Shown in pieces: positions 60,502 to 64,000 of a DNA stretch of 64,000 nt (the stretch's first letter is position 1; each line of letters begins with the position of its first letter). Origin of the DNA: SURF-21 sp964510515 (GTDB lineage Bacteria; Actinomycetota; Geothermincolia; Geothermincolales; RBG-13-55-18). Below the pieces are notes generated by a model. The model was not told where the DNA came from, searched no databases, and worked only from the letters and a program-made list of their open reading frames with translations. Position numbers and translations under genes: made by a program. The stretch is from positions 124,001 to 188,000 of the forward strand of contig CAZEAU010000001.1 in assembly GCA_964510515.1 (NCBI GenBank). The letters run 5' to 3'.

Positions 60502-60648
60502 ATGGCGGCGCGATGCCCGCTCTGTGGGGACGAATACGGCTTGGCGCGAGAGGAAGGGGCGCGCCGACGTGCCCCGTGCCGCTGTTTCGTGCGCAAGGCG
60601 CGCCCGCAGGCGGCCCGGCACCCCCGGCGGGGGGAAAGGAGGATGTGA
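60502..60648 (+). CDS. Possible 48-residue Cys-containing basic protein
   Basis: Small frame between SDR and the macrodomain gene with GGAAGGG five bases ahead and a stop two bases before the next start. The N-terminal CPLCGDEYG looks like half a zinc ribbon, with CRC about 17 residues later, then an Arg-rich tail. Not a standard zinc-ribbon spacing; coding is uncertain. The rest of the 294-base gap holds nothing clear. Confidence 0.25.
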   Translation: MAARCPLCGDEYGLAREEGARRRAPCRCFVRKARPQAARHPRRGERRM

Positions 60649-60650
60649 AC

Positions 60651-61184
60651 ATGCGGGAGTTCTTCGGGGGCAGGATAGCGATAAGCAAGGGAGATATCAC
60701 CGCCTGTGACGTGGACGCCATCGTCAACGCCGCGAACAAGAGCCTCCTGGGCGGCGGGGGGGTGGACGGAGCCATTCACCGCGCGGCGGGGCCCGAGCTG
60801 CTCGCGGAATGCCGCACCCTGGAGGGGGCCGAGACGGGAGAGGCCAAGATAACCGGGGGTTACCGCCTCAAGGCGCGCCACGTCATCCACACCGTGGGCC
60901 CGGTGTGGCACGGCGGCGGCGGGAACGAGGAGGGGCTGCTCGCGGACTGCTACCGCAACAGCCTGCGCCTGGCCGCGGAGAAGGGCCTGGCCAGCGTGGC
61001 CTTCCCCTCCATCAGCACGGGCGCATACGGGTTCCCCATCCGGCTCGCCGCGCCCATAGCCATGCGCACGGTGCGGGAGGTGCTGGAATCCGGCTCCGGA
61101 GTGGAGAAGGTCTTCTTCGTATGCTTCTCCCAAGCCGACCTCGACGTCTACGTGGAGGAGGCGCCGCGGCTGCTGGGAGATTGA
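60651..61184 (+). CDS. Macrodomain protein, O-acetyl-ADP-ribose deacetylase-like
   Basis: Single macrodomain of 177 residues: GDITACDVDAIVNAANKSLL with the ADP-ribose-binding Asn, GGGGVDGAIHRAAG, TGEAKITGGYRLKARHVIHT, FPSISTGAYGFPI. This matches the YmdB/MacroD-type hydrolases that remove O-acetyl-ADP-ribose or mono-ADP-ribose. ATG 60651 follows AAAGGAGG at eight bases. Confidence 0.93.
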   Translation: MREFFGGRIAISKGDITACDVDAIVNAANKSLLGGGGVDGAIHRAAGPELLAECRTLEGAETGEAKITGGYRLKARHVIHTVGPVWHGGGGNEEGLLADCYRNSLRLAAEKGLASVAFPSISTGAYGFPIRLAAPIAMRTVREVLESGSGVEKVFFVCFSQADLDVYVEEAPRLLGD

Positions 61185-61294
61185 GTTGAGCGGACGCGGC
61201 GGGGATAATATGGTTGGCCGCCCGCAGCGAGGCGCGGGCGATGAAACGGGAGAGAGGCGGGAGGGGCCGAGTCCCGCCGGCGAGGAGAGACGCT

Positions 61295-62029
61295 TTGAAC
61301 ATCCTTTTCGTTTGCACCGGTAACATCTGCCGCAGCGCCATGGCCGAGGCCTTCATGCGCAGGGAGCTCGCCGGCGCCGGCGGCGGTTGCGAGGTGCGGG
61401 TGGACTCGGTGGGGCTGCAGGCCGAGGAGGGCACCCCTCCCCCCGCCCAGGTGGTGGAGGTCATGGGGGAGATGGGCCTGGACATCTCCGCCCACCGCGC
61501 CCGCCCGCTCACGGGGGAAGACGTCGATGAGGCCGACCTCATCCTGGCCATGGCCATGCACAACAGCTCGCGACTGCTCACCGCGTATCAGGAGGCGGTC
61601 GACCGCGTGTTCACGCTCAAGGAGTTCATCCTCCAGGGCGAGGCGAAGGGGAGAGAGCTGGAGGAGAGCGATCCCGAGGAGAGGCTGCGCAGCCTGAGGG
61701 GCTGGATACGCCATATCGAGGGTTTTGACGCCGATTCCACGCGGAGGGGTCTGGACGGGCAGCTGCGCCTCTTCCTCCTCCATTATTTCCACCTCTACGA
61801 CCACTCTTTCACCATCGACGATCCGCTGGGCCAGTCCATGGATTTCATGCGCCGCACCGCGGCGGAGATAAAGGAGGCGATAAACCGCCTGGTGGGCGTG
61901 GATCTGCTGGCGTTGACGACGAGTAAGGATACCGCTTGCGACCCCGCGGGAGGCGCCGCGGGAGGGGCGGCAGAAGGCAAGGAGGTGGACATTGGAGGAC
62001 GTACTTTTCAGGCGGGAAGACCAGGTTGA
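61295..62029 (+). CDS. Low-molecular-weight phosphatase family protein (arginine-phosphatase-like) with helical insert
   Basis: Protein of 244 residues. The phosphate loop VCTGNICRSAMAEAF (C-x5-R) lies near the N-terminus, GLDISAHRARPLTGEDVDEA follows, and VFTLKEF resembles protein-arginine phosphatases such as YwlE. The catalytic Asp is probably in FTIDDPLGQSMD near residue 176. Between these lies an insert of about 60 charged, helical residues (110-170), making it larger than the usual 150. The C-terminal tail is low complexity. TTG 61295 has AGGAG seven bases ahead. It overlaps the enoyl-CoA hydratase by 38 bases. Confidence 0.8.
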   Translation: MNILFVCTGNICRSAMAEAFMRRELAGAGGGCEVRVDSVGLQAEEGTPPPAQVVEVMGEMGLDISAHRARPLTGEDVDEADLILAMAMHNSSRLLTAYQEAVDRVFTLKEFILQGEAKGRELEESDPEERLRSLRGWIRHIEGFDADSTRRGLDGQLRLFLLHYFHLYDHSFTIDDPLGQSMDFMRRTAAEIKEAINRLVGVDLLALTTSKDTACDPAGGAAGGAAEGKEVDIGGRTFQAGRPG

Positions 62030-62783
62030 GATCATCACCCTGAACCGGCCGCAGACGATGAATTGTTTCAACAACACCATGCTCTACGAGATGACCCGCA
62101 GGTTCGCCGAGCTGCATCAGGACGACGACTGCCGCGCGGTGGTGATAACCGGCTCCGGACGGGGCTTCTGCACCGGGGCCGACCTCACGGGGGGCGGGGC
62201 GCGCGCGGATGCGCATACTCCCATGGGCATGCGCCTCACCACCCACATCTATTCCGCCGTCATCCGGGGCCTGGTGAACATGGAGAAGCCGGTGATCGGC
62301 GCCATAAACGGCGACGCGGCCGGGGCGGGCTGCAATTTCGCCCTCGCCTGCGACCTGCTCATCGCCTCCGAGCAGGCGCGCTTCATACAGGTCTTCGTGC
62401 GCAGGGGCCTGGTGGTGGACATGGGCGGCACCTTTTTCCTGCCGCGCCTGGTCGGCCTCTCCAAGGCCAAGGAATTGGCTTTCTCCGGCGAGGCCATCGA
62501 CGCCGCCCGGGCCCTGGAGCTGGGCCTGGTATGCAAAGTCGTCCCTCCCGAGAGCCTCATGGAGGAGGCCCTGGAGATGGCGCGCAAGCTGGCGCAGGGG
62601 CCGACCCGCGCCATCGGCATGATCAAGCGCATGCTCAACCGCTCCTTCGACTCCGACCTGGAGACGGCCCTGGAGATGGAGGCGACCATGCAGGGAGTGG
62701 CGGTGAGCACGCCGGACGTGGTCGAGGGGATAACCTCGTTCCTGCAGAAAAGGCCGGCGGATTTCACCGGCAAGAGCTGTTGA
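61992..62783 (+). CDS. Enoyl-CoA hydratase/isomerase family protein
   Basis: Crotonase-fold enzyme of 263 residues: ITLNRPQTMNCFNNTM, oxyanion-hole segments GFCTGADLTGG and AINGDAAGAGCNFALACDL, and VRRGLVVDMGGTFFLPRLVG, where Asp rather than Glu sits at one of the usual catalytic positions, as in some isomerase or hydrolase branches. TTG 61992 follows AAGGAGGTG. It probably acts on acyl-CoAs; the exact reaction is unknown. Confidence 0.88.
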   Translation: MEDVLFRREDQVEIITLNRPQTMNCFNNTMLYEMTRRFAELHQDDDCRAVVITGSGRGFCTGADLTGGGARADAHTPMGMRLTTHIYSAVIRGLVNMEKPVIGAINGDAAGAGCNFALACDLLIASEQARFIQVFVRRGLVVDMGGTFFLPRLVGLSKAKELAFSGEAIDAARALELGLVCKVVPPESLMEEALEMARKLAQGPTRAIGMIKRMLNRSFDSDLETALEMEATMQGVAVSTPDVVEGITSFLQKRPADFTGKSC

Positions 62784-62820
62784 GGGAGGCCGCGCACGCC
62801 GGGCGTTGAAAGGGGGCGCC

Positions 62821-64000
62821 ATGCAGGCCCTGACCTTCGAGTACAGCGTTCCGAGATACCTGCTCGTCGGGGCGCTGGGCGGGCGCCTGCCCCGCCTGCT
62901 GACCTCGCGGCTGGCGCCCGTGCAGATGAGGGAGACGGAGGAGCCGGGCCTCATAGGGCCGGAGTGGGTGAAGATAAGGCCCAGGCTCTCCGGCCTCTGC
63001 GGCAGCGACCTGGGCATCGTCAGGTGCAGGGAGAACCTGACCCTGCAGCCCTTCGCCTCCTTCCCCTTCGTGCTCGGCCACGAGGTGTGCGGCGAGGTCG
63101 CCGCCTGCGGGGAGGCGGTGGAGGGGTTCGGTGAAGGGGAGCGGGTCACGGTGATGCCCGCCCTCGGCTGCGAGCAGAGGGAGATCGACCCTCCCTGCCG
63201 CGTATGCGCCGACGGGCGCTACTGCACCTGCGAGAACTGGACCGAGGGCAGGCTCCCGCCGGGGATGTTCGTGGGCAATACGGCCGGCGTCCCCGGTTTC
63301 ATAAGCGAGATGGGGGTGGCCCACGCGGCGCAGCTCCACGCCGTGCCCCGGGAGGTGAGCGACGAGAACGCGGTCATGGTGGAGCCCTTCTCGACCGCCC
63401 TGCACATGGTGAGCGGAAACGATATCGCGGCCGCGGAGACGGTGCTCGTCGTCGGGCTGGGGGTGATGGGGCTGTGCACGGTGGCGGCGCTCAGGGCCCT
63501 GCACCCGCAGGTGCGCGTCCTCGGCGTCGAGCACGACCCGTTCCATTCCCAGGTGGCCAGGGATATGGGGGTGGAGGAGGTGGTTGAGCCGGGCGGGAAG
63601 CGCTTCTACCGCCGCATCGCCGACCTCACCGCGGCGAAGATGTACACGCCGCTGATGGCCGCACCCGTGCTCATAGGCGGCGTGGACCGCGTCTTCGACG
63701 CCGTGGGCTCGACCGCCAGCGTGGACAGCTCGCTGCGCGTCCTCGCCCACGCGGGGACCTACAACATGCTCGGCATCAGCGAGGTGAAGAAAATAGACTG
63801 GACCCCGGTGTGGCTCAAGGAGCTGACCCTGCGGGGGATATACGAGTACGGCAGGGAGGAGAGGGAGGGGAGGCTGGTGCACGATTTCGAGCGGGCGCTG
63901 CGGCTGATGTCCTCCGGGCAGGTGGACCTCTCCCATCTCATAACGCACAGGTTCAGCCTGCGCGAGTGGCCCCGGGCCCTGGACACGGCCCTGCATAAAG
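62821..64000 (+). CDS. Zinc-dependent alcohol dehydrogenase-like protein (3' end outside window)
   Basis: At least 393 residues of a medium-chain dehydrogenase: catalytic-zinc Cys in LCGSDLGI, GHEVCGEV, a Cys cluster PPCRVCADGRYCTCENW that corresponds to the structural-zinc loop, VMVEPFSTALHMV, and the Rossmann loop VLVVGLGVMGL. The frame is still open at the window end. The N-terminus (about 45 residues before the core) is longer than usual. It follows the enoyl-CoA hydratase by 37 bases, probably in one operon. Confidence 0.88.
   Translation, partial: MQALTFEYSVPRYLLVGALGGRLPRLLTSRLAPVQMRETEEPGLIGPEWVKIRPRLSGLCGSDLGIVRCRENLTLQPFASFPFVLGHEVCGEVAACGEAVEGFGEGERVTVMPALGCEQREIDPPCRVCADGRYCTCENWTEGRLPPGMFVGNTAGVPGFISEMGVAHAAQLHAVPREVSDENAVMVEPFSTALHMVSGNDIAAAETVLVVGLGVMGLCTVAALRALHPQVRVLGVEHDPFHSQVARDMGVEEVVEPGGKRFYRRIADLTAAKMYTPLMAAPVLIGGVDRVFDAVGSTASVDSSLRVLAHAGTYNMLGISEVKKIDWTPVWLKELTLRGIYEYGREEREGRLVHDFERALRLMSSGQVDLSHLITHRFSLREWPRALDTALHK

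Overview
This window looks like chromosomal DNA of a high-GC, deep-branching and probably anaerobic member of the Actinobacteriota. The inference rests on four things: the actinobacterial integration host factor gene mihF, placed just before gmk-rpoZ-coaBC; actinobacterial gene orders (alaS-ruvX-mltG ... aroE, aroC-aroK-aroB-aroQ-pepP-efp-nusB, pyrR-pyrB-pyrC ... mihF-gmk-rpoZ-coaBC); many GTG/TTG starts with strong Shine-Dalgarno sites; and promoters that look leaderless. No transposase, integrase, CRISPR array or phage gene was seen. The exact lineage cannot be fixed from the sequence alone.

Layout. Bases 1-9652 hold the end of aspS, then ispH, an acetate block (acs, a SatP/YaaH transporter, and a CoA-hydrolase/transferase fused to a GNAT domain), a structured RNA candidate, rarA, iscU and a DUF948 gene. 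Bases 9908-14001 are alaS-ruvX-mltG. Bases 14002-23068 are an accessory block lying between mltG and its usual neighbour aroE. It has two parts. The first is a NiFe-hydrogenase-like cassette (V4R protein, small subunit, large subunit, ferredoxin) whose large subunit has an altered metal site. The second is a polarity-type module of three roadblock proteins, a 1183-residue PATAN/DUF4388 scaffold and an MglA/CvnD-like GTPase. Bases 23123-40537 interleave aromatic biosynthesis (aroE, aroC-K-B-Q) with a type IV pilus system (pilB, pilT, pilC, a small HTH gene, pilM-N-O, a PilP-like gene, four pilin-like genes including a 700-residue one).

Bases 40893-43874 are pepP-efp-asp23-nusB. Bases 44001-52676 are the pyrimidine operon, headed by a recognisable PyrR attenuator: pyrR, pyrB, pyrC, a CarB-like gene, pyrK, pyrD, a wrecked pyrF and pyrE. 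The operon is peculiar. carA is absent, the CarB homologue lacks the oligomerisation domain and the key residues of both ATP-grasp sites but keeps a good MGS regulatory domain, and pyrF survives only as deleted and frameshifted fragments. Bases 52718-55238 are mihF-gmk-rpoZ-coaBC. The remainder holds an OB-fold-like gene, tRNA-Leu(GAG), a histidine-rich protein, a DUF2207 membrane protein on the minus strand, and a run of SDR, macrodomain, low-molecular-weight phosphatase, enoyl-CoA hydratase and a zinc alcohol dehydrogenase cut by the window end.

Most worth following up: the CarB-like pseudoenzyme together with the missing carA and broken pyrF; the hydrogenase-like large subunit with Asp replacing a Ni-ligand Cys and no C-terminal processing peptide; the roadblock/PATAN/GTPase module next to the pilus genes; the giant pilin; and the structured RNA upstream of rarA.
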